From NCBI GenBank assembly GCA_951812825.1, contig OX638324.1, positions 1,859,141 to 1,923,140 on the forward strand: 64,000 bases of DNA, read 5' to 3'. A program made the position numbers and the translations under genes. Each line of letters opens with the position of its first letter. Position 1 is the stretch's first letter. Origin of the DNA: an uncultured Dehalococcoidia bacterium. GTDB taxonomy: Bacteria; Chloroflexota; Dehalococcoidia; Lucifugimonadales; GCA-2712585. The notes below the pieces were generated by a model. It was not told the DNA's origin and did no database searches. It saw nothing but the letters and a program-made list of their open reading frames with translations. Below, in pieces: positions 1 to 7,670 of the stretch.

Positions 1-42
1 AACTTATTTATACCTCTAATTGGTGGTGGTGCATATGAGGGT

Positions 43-357
43 CTAGCGCCCGTAAGCCTCCACCCCTCTCAACCTCTCCGCCAGCCGGTCCTCCGCCACC
101 TCCAGGTCGTACTGGCTCTGGAGGCCCATCCAGAAGGTGGGGGAATTTCCGAAGTAGCGGGCCAATAGCAGGGCGGTTTCGGCGGTGATGGACCGCTGGC
201 CGTGAACGATGGAGTGAATCCGTCGGGCGTCGACGCCGATGGCTTTGGCCAGCCGGTATTGGGTGATCTTCATGGGTTGGAGGAAATCCTCGTTGAGGAT
301 TTCTCCAGGGTGGATGGGAGGAAGTCTTTCGGGCTCGTGGGTAGCCTCGACGGTCAT
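43..357 (-). CDS. higA: HigA-type antitoxin, XRE-family helix-turn-helix protein
   Basis: Antitoxin and probable autorepressor of the HigBA module. The protein is about 104 aa. It opens with the IHPGEIL motif typical of HigA (VapI) antitoxins, followed by an XRE helix-turn-helix around residues 30-65 (ITQYRLAKAIGV, then RIHSIVHGQRSIT) and the usual YFGNSPTFWMGLQSQYDL segment. I chose the ATG at 357 because AGAGGT lies just upstream of it. A GTG at 363 would add two residues. It lies 9 bases downstream of the toxin gene, in the usual toxin-first HigBA order, so the two are probably co-transcribed from the promoter at 661-689. HigA proteins neutralise HigB by direct binding and repress the operon. 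The family call is secure and the activity is inferred. Confidence 0.93.
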   Translation of the reverse strand: MTVEATHEPERLPPIHPGEILNEDFLQPMKITQYRLAKAIGVDARRIHSIVHGQRSITAETALLLARYFGNSPTFWMGLQSQYDLEVAEDRLAERLRGVEAYGR

Positions 358-372
358 GGTCACCTCTGATGC

Positions 373-654
373 TTAGTGGTAATCGACTATCTCCACCTGG
401 TAGGCGTCGCCATTGTCCCAGAAGAAGCAGATTCGCCACTGGTCGTTGATACGAATGCTGTGCCGACCGGTCCGGTCCCCAGAGAGGGATTCAAGACGGT
501 TCCCCGGAGGCACTCTCAGGTCGTTCAGGTCGATGGCGTTGTTGATTATCATCAATTTTCGTTGTGCCCTACGCTGAATGTCCGCCGGAAACCTGGCTAC
601 TCTTCGTCGCTCTGCGACTTCCTGGGTATCGTGGTTGCGGTAGCCTCGTATCAC
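373..654 (-). CDS. higB: HigB-type toxin, RelE/ParE superfamily mRNA interferase
   Basis: A 93-aa HigB-like toxin. Family members cleave mRNA in the ribosomal A site. Recognisable parts are the middle segment RLESLSGDRTGRHSIRINDQWRICF and the C-terminal motif Y-x-V-E-I-V-D-Y-H, both typical of HigB/RelE folds. The only start giving the family's normal length is the GTG at 654. The predicted promoter (661-689) has its -10 hexamer only about 7 nt upstream, so the transcript may be leaderless or nearly so. The stop codon is followed 9 nt later by higA. No inactivating lesion is visible. Confidence 0.92.
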   Translation of the reverse strand: MIRGYRNHDTQEVAERRRVARFPADIQRRAQRKLMIINNAIDLNDLRVPPGNRLESLSGDRTGRHSIRINDQWRICFFWDNGDAYQVEIVDYH

Positions 655-660
655 TTAGGA

Positions 661-689
661 ATGATAGTACAGCACACTAATAGTGTCAA
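661..689 (-). promoter_or_regulatory. higBA promoter with embedded palindromic operator
   Basis: On the minus strand a perfect -35 TTGACA (684-689) is separated by 17 nt from a -10 TATCAT (661-666, five of six). A perfect 13-bp inverted repeat, ACACTA-n-TAGTGT (674-686), overlaps the end of the -35 and the spacer. That is where an autoregulatory HigA or HigBA complex would bind. The predicted start site falls at or next to the GTG of higB. Seen directly; the regulatory role is inferred. Confidence 0.7.
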
Positions 690-701
690 GCACAATGCCC
701 C

Positions 702-2291
702 CTACCTTCTCGGGTCTATGGTCTCCAGGGGGTAGCGGACGGCCCAGCCGTCGATGCCGCCGGAGAGGGTGGACGCGGTGATGCCCCAGGCGTTCAGCTC
801 CTGGGCCGCGTGGATGCTGCTGGATTCCCGGTGCCAGCTGCAGTAGGCTACCACCAGTCCTTCGATGCTAATTTGGGAATTCGCCCACTGGTCGATCTTG
901 TCCGGCTCCACGCGGACGCTTCCCGGTATCCGGCCCTCGGCCCTTTCGTAGGTGGCGCGAGACCGCACGTCCAGAATCATGGGCGGCTGAGGACTCATTA
1001 TCAGCTGGTAGAGCTGCTCCGGCGTAATCAGCATCACGCTGGGGCCTTGGTGAACTATCAGGCTGTCCGCCGTGGCCGTCCGTTCCTCCACGAGATGTTG
1101 CTCCTTGGCCCGCCTCCTGTACCAGGTGCTGATGGGAGTGGCGCTGGCGCCGTGGATGCCCGTGGAAACCAGCACAACTATGCCCACGGTGGCCAGCAGT
1201 AGCTCCGCTCCCGGCACGTTGGCCTGTACCGCCAGAAGGGCCAGCAGCAGCGAGTTGAGACCCCGGGGTCCAAACCAGGCGATGAGGGTTTTGGCCTCGA
1301 AGCTCATGCGGGAGCGGGCCAGCACAAGGCTGAGAACCAGGGGGCGGATGGCGAAGATGACGATGCCGGCGAGGACCAGTGAGAGAACCACGTTGGTCCC
1401 CTGCATCATGGTGGAGAGGGTGGCGCCGAAGAGAACGAAGGCGAACAGCATGAACATTTCCGAGGTCACCTCGCCGTACTGGGTGAAGGAGTTGACCAGG
1501 CGGCGGTTGGTGACGGAGACGGCGAGGCCGGCGGCGAAGGCGGCGAGGAAACCGTCGCCCCCCACGGAGGTGGCGGCGGTATAGGCAAGAAGGACGATGC
1601 CGATGCCGGAGAGGGCTTGATGCTCCGTGCGGATGTTGAGGCGGGCGTCAATCCGCTTGATGAGGATGGCCCCCATGGCGCCGATGAGGGCGCCGATGGC
1701 GGGGCCCATGATGAGGAGCTGCACGAGAAAGGCGGACCACTGGCCCGCGTCGCGGCCCTGGGGCTCGCCGACGGCGATGAGTATCAGGATGATGGGCAGG
1801 ACAATCAGGTCGTTGGTGCCCGCCTCGATCTTAAGTATCTGCTTGATGGAGCGGGGAATTCGCCGGTCTCGCATCAACTCGCGGAGGACGACGGGATCGG
1901 TGGAGGCGAGGATGGCGCCGCCGAGGAAGGCCAGAATCCAGCCGAAGCCTATCATGAGGGCAAGGGGGACGGCGCCAAGGGCGATGATAATGGCGGTGCC
2001 GGGGCCGAGGATGAGAGCGGGAATGAGCCAGCGCCGTCCCAGCTCGTCTATTTGTAGGTTGATAGCGTCGAGGAAGAGGACCAGGCAGAGGGTAAAGGTG
2101 GCGACTACTTCCAGGATGGGGCTGTGGGCGTCAACGTCTATGAAGCCGAGGAAGTTTCCGCCCAGGAGGATGCCGAGGCCCATGAAGAGGATGGGGAAGG
2201 AAAGGGGGGTGCGGGCCACTATGCCGGAGGCCAGGGCGGGCACCAGCAGAATGATGGCGATAATGTCGAAGATTGCCAGAAAATCCGGCAC
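702..2291 (-). CDS. NhaP-type cation:proton antiporter fused to a C-terminal rhodanese domain
   Basis: A 529-aa polytopic membrane protein. Residues ~1-395 form a CPA1/NhaP-like antiporter with about 12 hydrophobic segments. They include the ASTDPV segment and the acidic EAGTND segment where NhaP proteins normally carry DPV and ESLLND ion-binding residues. A hydrophilic linker (~390-420) leads to a cytoplasmic rhodanese domain (~425-529) with ILDVRSRATYERAEGRIPGS and the active-site loop around Cys484 (AYCSWHRESSS). The reaction expected from family knowledge is Na+ or K+/H+ exchange. The rhodanese part could act in sulfur transfer or redox sensing and keeps its cysteine. The ATG at 2291 precedes a hydrophobic first helix. 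It is monocistronic as far as can be seen. Confidence 0.88.
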   Translation of the reverse strand: MPDFLAIFDIIAIILLVPALASGIVARTPLSFPILFMGLGILLGGNFLGFIDVDAHSPILEVVATFTLCLVLFLDAINLQIDELGRRWLIPALILGPGTAIIIALGAVPLALMIGFGWILAFLGGAILASTDPVVLRELMRDRRIPRSIKQILKIEAGTNDLIVLPIILILIAVGEPQGRDAGQWSAFLVQLLIMGPAIGALIGAMGAILIKRIDARLNIRTEHQALSGIGIVLLAYTAATSVGGDGFLAAFAAGLAVSVTNRRLVNSFTQYGEVTSEMFMLFAFVLFGATLSTMMQGTNVVLSLVLAGIVIFAIRPLVLSLVLARSRMSFEAKTLIAWFGPRGLNSLLLALLAVQANVPGAELLLATVGIVVLVSTGIHGASATPISTWYRRRAKEQHLVEERTATADSLIVHQGPSVMLITPEQLYQLIMSPQPPMILDVRSRATYERAEGRIPGSVRVEPDKIDQWANSQISIEGLVVAYCSWHRESSSIHAAQELNAWGITASTLSGGIDGWAVRYPLETIDPRR

Positions 2292-2516
2292 TAATTCGGC
2301 TCCTCAGTTTGGGGTTGGTCGTGTCCGTTTCCGCGTCGCAACCGGGGCGGCTCTCACACTTTCAAGCGGGGCATTGCTTGTGGGGGAAGGCCTCTTATTT
2401 TCGTTTAGGAGCCTTTCGAGTTTCAAGGCGTAGACCGTGCATGGAGTCTCGTTTTTCGTCGGAGTAAATCGGGCCGAAGTATGGCGAGTGGGGCTTTTGT
2501 GGGCGGATCTCAGAGG

Positions 2517-2932
2517 CTAGGGGCGATTCCACAGGCGACAGGCGGTCAGCCCGGTCACGACGACGAAGAGGGGGTTGATGAAGGACCAGATAATCAGGTT
2601 GATCTGGCTCCCTTTCCCGGCGGAAGCGATATATTCGTCACCCCAGTTCCAGAAGAACCAGAGGGCGAGGAACACGCTAACTATCAGGCCGGCGCAGGTC
2701 TCCAGATATCTGCGGGAAAGGCGGGTGTCGTCTTCCCTGTCCAGCTGCACCTTGTCGTGGAATCGCACAACCAGGGTGATGATGATGGATGCGGCCATAA
2801 ACCAGTTCACCACCTGCCAGATGTCGCCAACGTCCACGACGTTGCGGTAGAAGGGCGATATGACATCTGGGCGACGACAACGGCGGCGACGGCCAAGAGG
2901 TAGATGGCGGCGGCCCGTTTCAAGAGTTCCAT
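2517..2932 (-). pseudogene. small multi-pass membrane protein gene, apparently frameshifted
   Basis: An ATG at 2932 with a good Shine-Dalgarno (AAGGA) starts MELLKRAAAIYLLAVAAVVV, a typical first membrane helix, but this frame stops after about 41 codons. A second frame, overlapping from about 2870 downward, continues with the YRNVVDVGDIWQVVNWFMAA segment and three more hydrophobic segments to the stop at 2517. Joining the two with a single-base shift near 2865-2875 gives one coherent protein of about 138 aa with four membrane helices. So either a real indel or a sequencing/assembly error has split the gene. I do not recognise the family. The 225 bases up to the antiporter start (2292-2516) hold nothing I could identify. 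Confidence 0.55.
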
Positions 2933-3105
2933 GGTTTTCCTTCTGAGACGGTGGCGGTTTCGATGTTCCCATCCGCCCGCCTAAGAATAGTATAAGGCAG
3001 TGGCGGGCGATGGCAAAGTTGGCGAATGTTGCGCCTATTATGGGAAGTAATCAGGGGGGCGCGTCTGATAGAGTGGTGCAGAAATTCGACAGGGGAGGAA
3101 CCGTC

Positions 3106-3930
3106 ATGTTGGCAAGGATGCGAGGTTGGCTTGGAAGGCTGATTTTGGCGGCCGCGCTGTTGAGCGTGTTGGCGGGAATGATTGCGGCCTGCGGTGGCGG
3201 GAGCGACGAGGAGGAAGGGACGTCAACTCCCCCGCCGACGGTTGTGCCCACGGCGGCGCCTTCCACCCCGGCTCCCCCGCCGACGGCGGCCCCTATGCCG
3301 CCTTCCACCCCGGCTCCCCCGCCGACGGCGGCCCCTACGCCGCGTCCCACCCCTGAACCAACACCGGCGCCAACGCCCGCGCCGACACCTCGGCCCACCA
3401 CACCGGCGCCAACACCCCCGCCGACACCGGAGCCGACGGCTACTCTGGCTCCAACGCCTTCGCCCGACCCAACGTCGTTCAAGTTGGACGTGGGCGTCAC
3501 CTGGCAGGACGTGTTCGACATTGTGACTTCTACGGAGCAGGCTTGCGTCACAGCCGAAATTGATGGCGGGGACTTGCAGGCCATGTTGGGATGGACCGTC
3601 GTGAAAGAATCCGACGTGGTGGAGGCGTCCGAGTTGCGGTTCCTGCTCTGCCTGGAGCCGCATAGGGCCAGGGACATCTACTCGTCGGCAATCATCCTCA
3701 GCATGGGGGACGCCCTGGACGAGGAGGGACAGGGATGTGTTCGGGACCTGACGGCGACTATAGACGTGCCAGCGCTGCTGGAGGCTTTTCTGGAAATAGA
3801 AACGTCTGGCACCATGCCCGGATTGCCGTCGCCGGTGGCGTTGGAGTTCACGCTTGGGATGGCGGAATGCGTAGGGTTCGGACTGGACTTGCTGGGCGGG
3901 GACGATTCCGGTTCTAAGGATTCTGAGTAG
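3106..3930 (+). CDS. secreted lipoprotein with long Pro/Thr-rich linker
   Basis: A 274-aa protein starting at the ATG preceded by AGGGGAGGA. The N-terminus ([12 protein letters not shown], a hydrophobic stretch, then AGMIAAC) is a lipoprotein signal peptide with lipidation predicted on the cysteine after IAA. Next come a short acidic stretch and about 75 residues of Pro/Thr/Ala repeats ([10 protein letters not shown] and variants), then a folded C-terminal region of about 150 residues with four or five cysteines ([32 protein letters not shown]). The linker probably lifts the domain off the membrane. No domain family is recognised. Its base periodicity gives long shadow ORFs on the other strand, which are not genes. 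A hairpin follows at 3946. Confidence 0.8.
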   Translation: MLARMRGWLGRLILAAALLSVLAGMIAACGGGSDEEEGTSTPPPTVVPTAAPSTPAPPPTAAPMPPSTPAPPPTAAPTPRPTPEPTPAPTPAPTPRPTTPAPTPPPTPEPTATLAPTPSPDPTSFKLDVGVTWQDVFDIVTSTEQACVTAEIDGGDLQAMLGWTVVKESDVVEASELRFLLCLEPHRARDIYSSAIILSMGDALDEEGQGCVRDLTATIDVPALLEAFLEIETSGTMPGLPSPVALEFTLGMAECVGFGLDLLGGDDSGSKDSE

Positions 3931-3945
3931 AGGTTGCGGAAGGAA

Positions 3946-3965
3946 GGGCGCCTATTAGGGCGCCC
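3946..3965 (+). terminator. GC-rich hairpin after the lipoprotein gene
   Basis: GGGCGCC, a 6-nt loop, then GGCGCCC, starting 16 bases after the lipoprotein stop. There is no clear T-tract on the plus strand, so termination is only a suggestion. The same stem recurs at 5175-5191 and 22582-22611. The next bases (about 3979-4010) resemble a dispersed intergenic repeat (cccttcgacaaggctcag). Confidence 0.45.
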
Positions 3966-4055
3966 CGCGGGAGACGTTCACCCTTCGACAAGGCTCAGTA
4001 TGAGCGGATGGGGGGAGCTTTGCCCCTTCCATCCACGTCCCACCGTGGTGGATCC

Positions 4056-4223
4056 CTACTTCTTGGCGCGGACTATCCACAGTATGTTGGCGACGGCTAT
4101 GCCAGCGGCGATCAGCCAGAGGAGGGTGCCGAGGGCGGGGTTGAACGCCAGGCCGACTCCCAGGCCGAAGTAGAAAACTACGAAGGCGAGGATGAAGAGC
4201 AGGACGTGGGCGCCAAGTTTCAC
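4056..4223 (-). CDS. small two-helix membrane protein
   Basis: A 55-aa ORF with a GTG start and AGAGG a few bases upstream. It encodes two hydrophobic helices, HVLLFILAFVVFYFGLGVGL and GTLLWLIAAGIAVANILWIV, ending in the basic tail RAKK. The positive-inside pattern and codon periodicity support a real gene even though it is very short. Its function is unknown and the family is not recognised. It is convergent with the lipoprotein gene. Confidence 0.6.
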   Translation of the reverse strand: MKLGAHVLLFILAFVVFYFGLGVGLAFNPALGTLLWLIAAGIAVANILWIVRAKK

Positions 4224-4298
4224 TTATTTGGACCTCTTTATCCGTCTAAACGATCGGGCAACCTAAATCCAGCTTGCAACTGATATCTTTACGACGTA

Positions 4299-5018
4299 CT
4301 AGGCTACCTTGCGCGTCCAGAATGCACAGTGCTTGAGGCCGTTGTTGTTGACATAATACATCAATCCCCCGAGGGATTTACGGTCTGTGGCAGGCACCAG
4401 TTCCATGCCGTGGGCCCGGAGCGCTCCTACAACCCTCCGCTCGTCGAAAAGTCGGAAGGACCTGACGTCGTTGTAGTCCGGGTCATGTATCGTGACCGTG
4501 CCGCTGCCACATTTGAAGACCATCTGGAGTACGCCTCCCGGCTTGGTGATCCTGCACAGCTCGGGAAGGGTAGTCGCATAGACGTGGTCTTCACTCAGGT
4601 GTTGGATAACCGCGTTGCACATGACAAAGTCGAAGGTGGCCGTCCGGAAGGCCATTCGTCGCGACAGATCGCCCACTCTTACGCGACCTTGAAGGAAGGG
4701 ATGCAGCCGGAGCGCCGCCTCCACGTTGTCCTTAACGGCGTCGATGCCGACGACGTCCATGTCTCGACCCACCAGATCAGCCACGTCGACGGCGCCCGCG
4801 CCGCATCCGGCGTCCAGGCCCTTTGGGCCGGGGGCCAGCCTTACCAGGGCATTTATCAGGGAGTGATTGCCCTTCAGCTGTGAATGAGACGAACTGGCCC
4901 AGATGCGCTGTACCCGTGCAATCTGGTTGAATGCGTACCGATCAGCGTGCCTCTTGTAGAATGCTCCATAGTCATCGGTTGACCGCAGCATGCGGCCGGA
5001 ATCGGTTGTGGTGTCCAT
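4299..5018 (-). CDS. class I SAM-dependent methyltransferase
   Basis: 239 aa. Motif I is GLDAGCGAGAVDVADL (~residues 70-85), with the acidic end of strand 2 at DVVGIDA, motif IV around FDFVMCNAVIQHLSED and the post-motif LPELCRITKPGGVLQMVF. This is the Methyltransf_11-like layout. The substrate cannot be told from sequence: the ~45-residue N-terminus (YGAFYKRHADRYAFNQ) and C-terminal part lack features I can tie to a specific substrate. It stands alone, with 500 bases of non-coding sequence upstream. The ATG at 5018 was chosen because the longest homology-like region starts shortly after it. Confidence 0.85.
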   Translation of the reverse strand: MDTTTDSGRMLRSTDDYGAFYKRHADRYAFNQIARVQRIWASSSHSQLKGNHSLINALVRLAPGPKGLDAGCGAGAVDVADLVGRDMDVVGIDAVKDNVEAALRLHPFLQGRVRVGDLSRRMAFRTATFDFVMCNAVIQHLSEDHVYATTLPELCRITKPGGVLQMVFKCGSGTVTIHDPDYNDVRSFRLFDERRVVGALRAHGMELVPATDRKSLGGLMYYVNNNGLKHCAFWTRKVA

Positions 5019-5519
5019 ATGCTACCTCCAGCGTCAATAGTGACTCCTCGGGCAGCCAAACAGAAGCGCAGACGGCAGAATAGCTCGAGACTCTTCGGCA
5101 ATCGTTCGAGCGAGCATCATCTGAGACAGACGCCCTTGAACAGTGTGAAGATGTAACTCCGGAGGCTAAGCGGAGGGCGCCAATGGCGCCCGAACCGCGG
5201 CTCCTTTACGAGAAGCGGATTCTAGATCCGCCGGGAATACCAGACATGCAACCCGGGGCTGCCCGTTGATACCCCGCCCACCTGCTGGGCAACCACCCCT
5301 CCAACCAATTTGCCTTCCGTGGAAGGCGGGCCGGGTGTCGCGGTTGCGCCCTTACAGCATGTCCGAGAAGTATGTTATTGCAACGATAATTGTCATAAGA
5401 GCTTCATTTTGTCAAGTTCGGGTTGGCCGGCCCCGTGCTATCGGTTGCTTTCAACAGGGCAACGAACCGGAACAAAAAGAAGTCGGTTCCCCTGATGGCG
5501 TAGGCAGAACCGTTGAAGG
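5019..5519. other. non-coding interval with one GC-rich hairpin
   Basis: No convincing gene lies in these 500 bases; the short open frames lack coding character. A hairpin GGGCGCC-AAT-GGCGCCC occupies 5175-5191, and an AT-richer patch near 5375-5420 could hold a promoter. Nothing else was recognised. Confidence 0.5.
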
Positions 5520-6998
5520 TCAGGATGCCAGGGAAAGAGCAGGCTTTCGGGAATAACTAAGATGCCTGACTTCTCCACCGGAACCGCGACCGTAGTTTCT
5601 CCACTTGGGGAAGTTGAAGTCGGAGGTGACGGAGCGGGGCTGCATGAGCACCGCCCGCAGGAAGGCCTGCAGGTCCGGCACGTTGTAGATGTTCAGGCCG
5701 AAGCCCCAGTCGTCCAGCAGGTCGAGGACACGTTGCATGGTAGGGGTGTCCCACTTAATTGACAGCCGGTTGATGCCCCAGGAGGCGAACTCGTCCAGCA
5801 GGGTCTTGGCCCGCTCGGGCAGGGTATTCATGAGGGGCACCATGAAGTTTATGGGGCACTGGAGGGTGGCGGTGGGGAAGGCCAGGGACAGCCGGCGGAA
5901 GCCCTCCGGGTGCAGAGTCTCTATCTTGCCGTTGAACCAGAGGCGGGAGTGCTCGATGCCGGTGGATTCGATGGCGAAGATGACCCGGTCGATGGCGGCG
6001 TTTTCCTTGAGGTCTATCTTGAGGGATTTGCCGGCGTTCTTCAGCTTGCCGAGAACGTCATCGAAGAGGAGCAGGTCCTGGACGCTACAGGGCGATTCGT
6101 CGAAGTCGTCGTGATGGAGGACCAGCTGGTCGGTCTTGGGGTGGATGCGGACGTCCATTTCGCCCCACTGGACGTTGGACCGCATGAATTCGTAGAGGTT
6201 GTCCTCTTCGTTGATGCCGTGCCACACGAACTGGACGTGGCGGGGCAGGGAGGACTGAACGGCGAGTTCCGTCAGGTCGAAGACGTTGCCGGAGATGGAC
6301 GCCTGGGGGAGCCGCTGCCGCTGGGAGAGGAAGATGGTGTCGGCGTGGAGGAGCATCACGTCGTCGGCCGTGGGCATCTCCGAGATGGCCTGCAGGTTCT
6401 CCGGCTCGTTGTCAATCATGGCGAAGACGCGATAGCCCAGGTTGCGGAAATAGTTCACCCCGTCCACCTTCACCTGGGGGACGCTGCGGTCCGGGAGGCC
6501 TTGGTTCATGAAGAGCAGGTGGTCCGAGAGTTCCAGCTTGTATTCTTCCCCCAGGAAGTTCAGGGAGCGCAGGGTGTCCTGGCGCACGGTCTCGTTGCGG
6601 CCGGTGTTGAGACCTACGTAGGTGTTGGGCTGCAACTGGAACCATCGCATGACTTCCATGACGCCGTGGTAGGGTCGGTGGGACTCCAGGATGGCCTTGG
6701 AAGACCAGCGGGTACTTCTGTACCAGAGTCCGACCTGTTCCCGCACCGAGGCGGGCAGGTCCAGGCTGTCGAGCAGGTCCTCGGCCCGGTCCTCGTGCAT
6801 GGTGACGTGGGATATGGCCAGGTCGTCGAAGTAGGAGGTACCGTGAATCTGGTCGTAGGAGTTGAGGGCGTGGAGGACCATGTAGCGGGTGTCAACGATG
6901 GTGCCGTCGATGTCGAAGAGGACGATGAGCTTGTCGTCCGGGTAGAGGTGGCGCATCTTCTGATAGTGGTAGGAGAGTTTGTTCATCCAACGATTCAT
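5520..6998 (-). CDS. HAD-family phosphatase fused to a FAM151/GDPD-like barrel domain
   Basis: 492 aa in two parts. Residues ~20-240 are a HAD hydrolase: motif I DIDGT (Asp29, Asp31), then TGRNETVRQDTL as a likely motif II/III region and AMIDNEPENLQAI as motif IV. Residues ~265-490 look like the FAM151 (DUF2181) relative of glycerophosphodiester phosphodiesterases: VWHGINEEDNLYEF, then WGEMDVRIHP, LVLHHDDF, KSLKIDLKEN, LWFNGKIE and FPTATLQ follow that family's strand order. The pairing suggests successive steps on a phosphorylated, perhaps phosphodiester, metabolite. Neither substrate can be named. The HAD half is certain. The barrel assignment is moderately sure. Confidence 0.75.
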   Translation of the reverse strand: MNRWMNKLSYHYQKMRHLYPDDKLIVLFDIDGTIVDTRYMVLHALNSYDQIHGTSYFDDLAISHVTMHEDRAEDLLDSLDLPASVREQVGLWYRSTRWSSKAILESHRPYHGVMEVMRWFQLQPNTYVGLNTGRNETVRQDTLRSLNFLGEEYKLELSDHLLFMNQGLPDRSVPQVKVDGVNYFRNLGYRVFAMIDNEPENLQAISEMPTADDVMLLHADTIFLSQRQRLPQASISGNVFDLTELAVQSSLPRHVQFVWHGINEEDNLYEFMRSNVQWGEMDVRIHPKTDQLVLHHDDFDESPCSVQDLLLFDDVLGKLKNAGKSLKIDLKENAAIDRVIFAIESTGIEHSRLWFNGKIETLHPEGFRRLSLAFPTATLQCPINFMVPLMNTLPERAKTLLDEFASWGINRLSIKWDTPTMQRVLDLLDDWGFGLNIYNVPDLQAFLRAVLMQPRSVTSDFNFPKWRNYGRGSGGEVRHLSYSRKPALSLAS

Positions 6999-7159
6999 AT
7001 TTTTCTTTTATCCATTCTCTTTTCTATTTGATTTGATGTTAGCAGTGCGGCAGGCGTCATAGGTTAAGGTTAGGTTAAGGGTTGAGGCCGTGAGCCCCGC
7101 TTCTCCCTCCTTACGCAGGAGCGGGTCGCGAACCGCCCGCATGGGGGTGAAACGGTGGG

Positions 7160-7654
7160 TCAGTCGAGGCCCAGGTCCTCGCGGACGTGGCGCAGGTGCC
7201 CAAGGTGGTCCCGCCAGTGGCTCAGGAAAAGGCCCTCCAGCAGGTTCTGGGCGGTGCGGTCTTCCCGGTGGTTGCGCAGGGGAAACCAGCAGGAGGCGGT
7301 CTTGCCGGCGATGTCTTCGTCGGTGGCGTCGGCCAGGACGGAATCCAGGGTGTCGAAGTATTCGGTCAGGGCGGTGCGGATCTGGTCCATGTCCATGGCC
7401 TGGCGTTCGTCGTTCAGATGGGTCTCGTCGGCGATGATGGCTATCTCCGTCCGTGAGCCGTCAAGGATGCCCGCGACGGTGTTGGGGATGCCGCCCTCCG
7501 GGTCTTCCAGGATGTGCCAGAGGACTTCGCGGGGCGACCATTCGTCGTCGTCCTGCTTCCAGTCCAGGCAGTAGTCCATGCCCTCCAGGATGGTGTCGAG
7601 CTCCTGTTGAAGCTCCTTGGCGGAGTCGAGGATTGATTGCTTAAGGGTGGTCAT
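7160..7654 (-). CDS. DinB/YfiT-like four-helix protein
   Basis: 164 aa with the DinB-superfamily pattern: an N-terminal helix, WSPREVLWHILEDPEGG (first metal-ligand-type His in WHI), and the C-terminal LFLSHWRDHLGHLRHVREDL (H-x3-H type). Members are metal-binding and often act as thiol-dependent transferases, but the reaction here is unknown. It starts 16 bases after galU on the same strand, so the two are probably co-transcribed. A palindromic repeat (7121-7140) follows it. Confidence 0.82.
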   Translation of the reverse strand: MTTLKQSILDSAKELQQELDTILEGMDYCLDWKQDDDEWSPREVLWHILEDPEGGIPNTVAGILDGSRTEIAIIADETHLNDERQAMDMDQIRTALTEYFDTLDSVLADATDEDIAGKTASCWFPLRNHREDRTAQNLLEGLFLSHWRDHLGHLRHVREDLGLD

Positions 7655-7670
7655 TGTTCTCCTCCAGAGT

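Noticed and set aside
3230-3470. DNA repeats in the lipoprotein gene
   Set aside because: These encode a Pro/Thr linker; degenerate codons show selection at protein level, not a DNA element.
4874-5101. 75-aa ORF upstream of the methyltransferase
   Set aside because: Overlaps the methyltransferase start in another frame; no coding signs.
5910-7031. 373-aa ORF opposite the HAD/FAM151 gene
   Set aside because: Shadow frame; composition rich in V/E/H/G without domains.
6999-7100. GGTTAAGGTTAGGTTAAGGG repeat tract
   Set aside because: Too short and irregular to call; could be chance or slippage.
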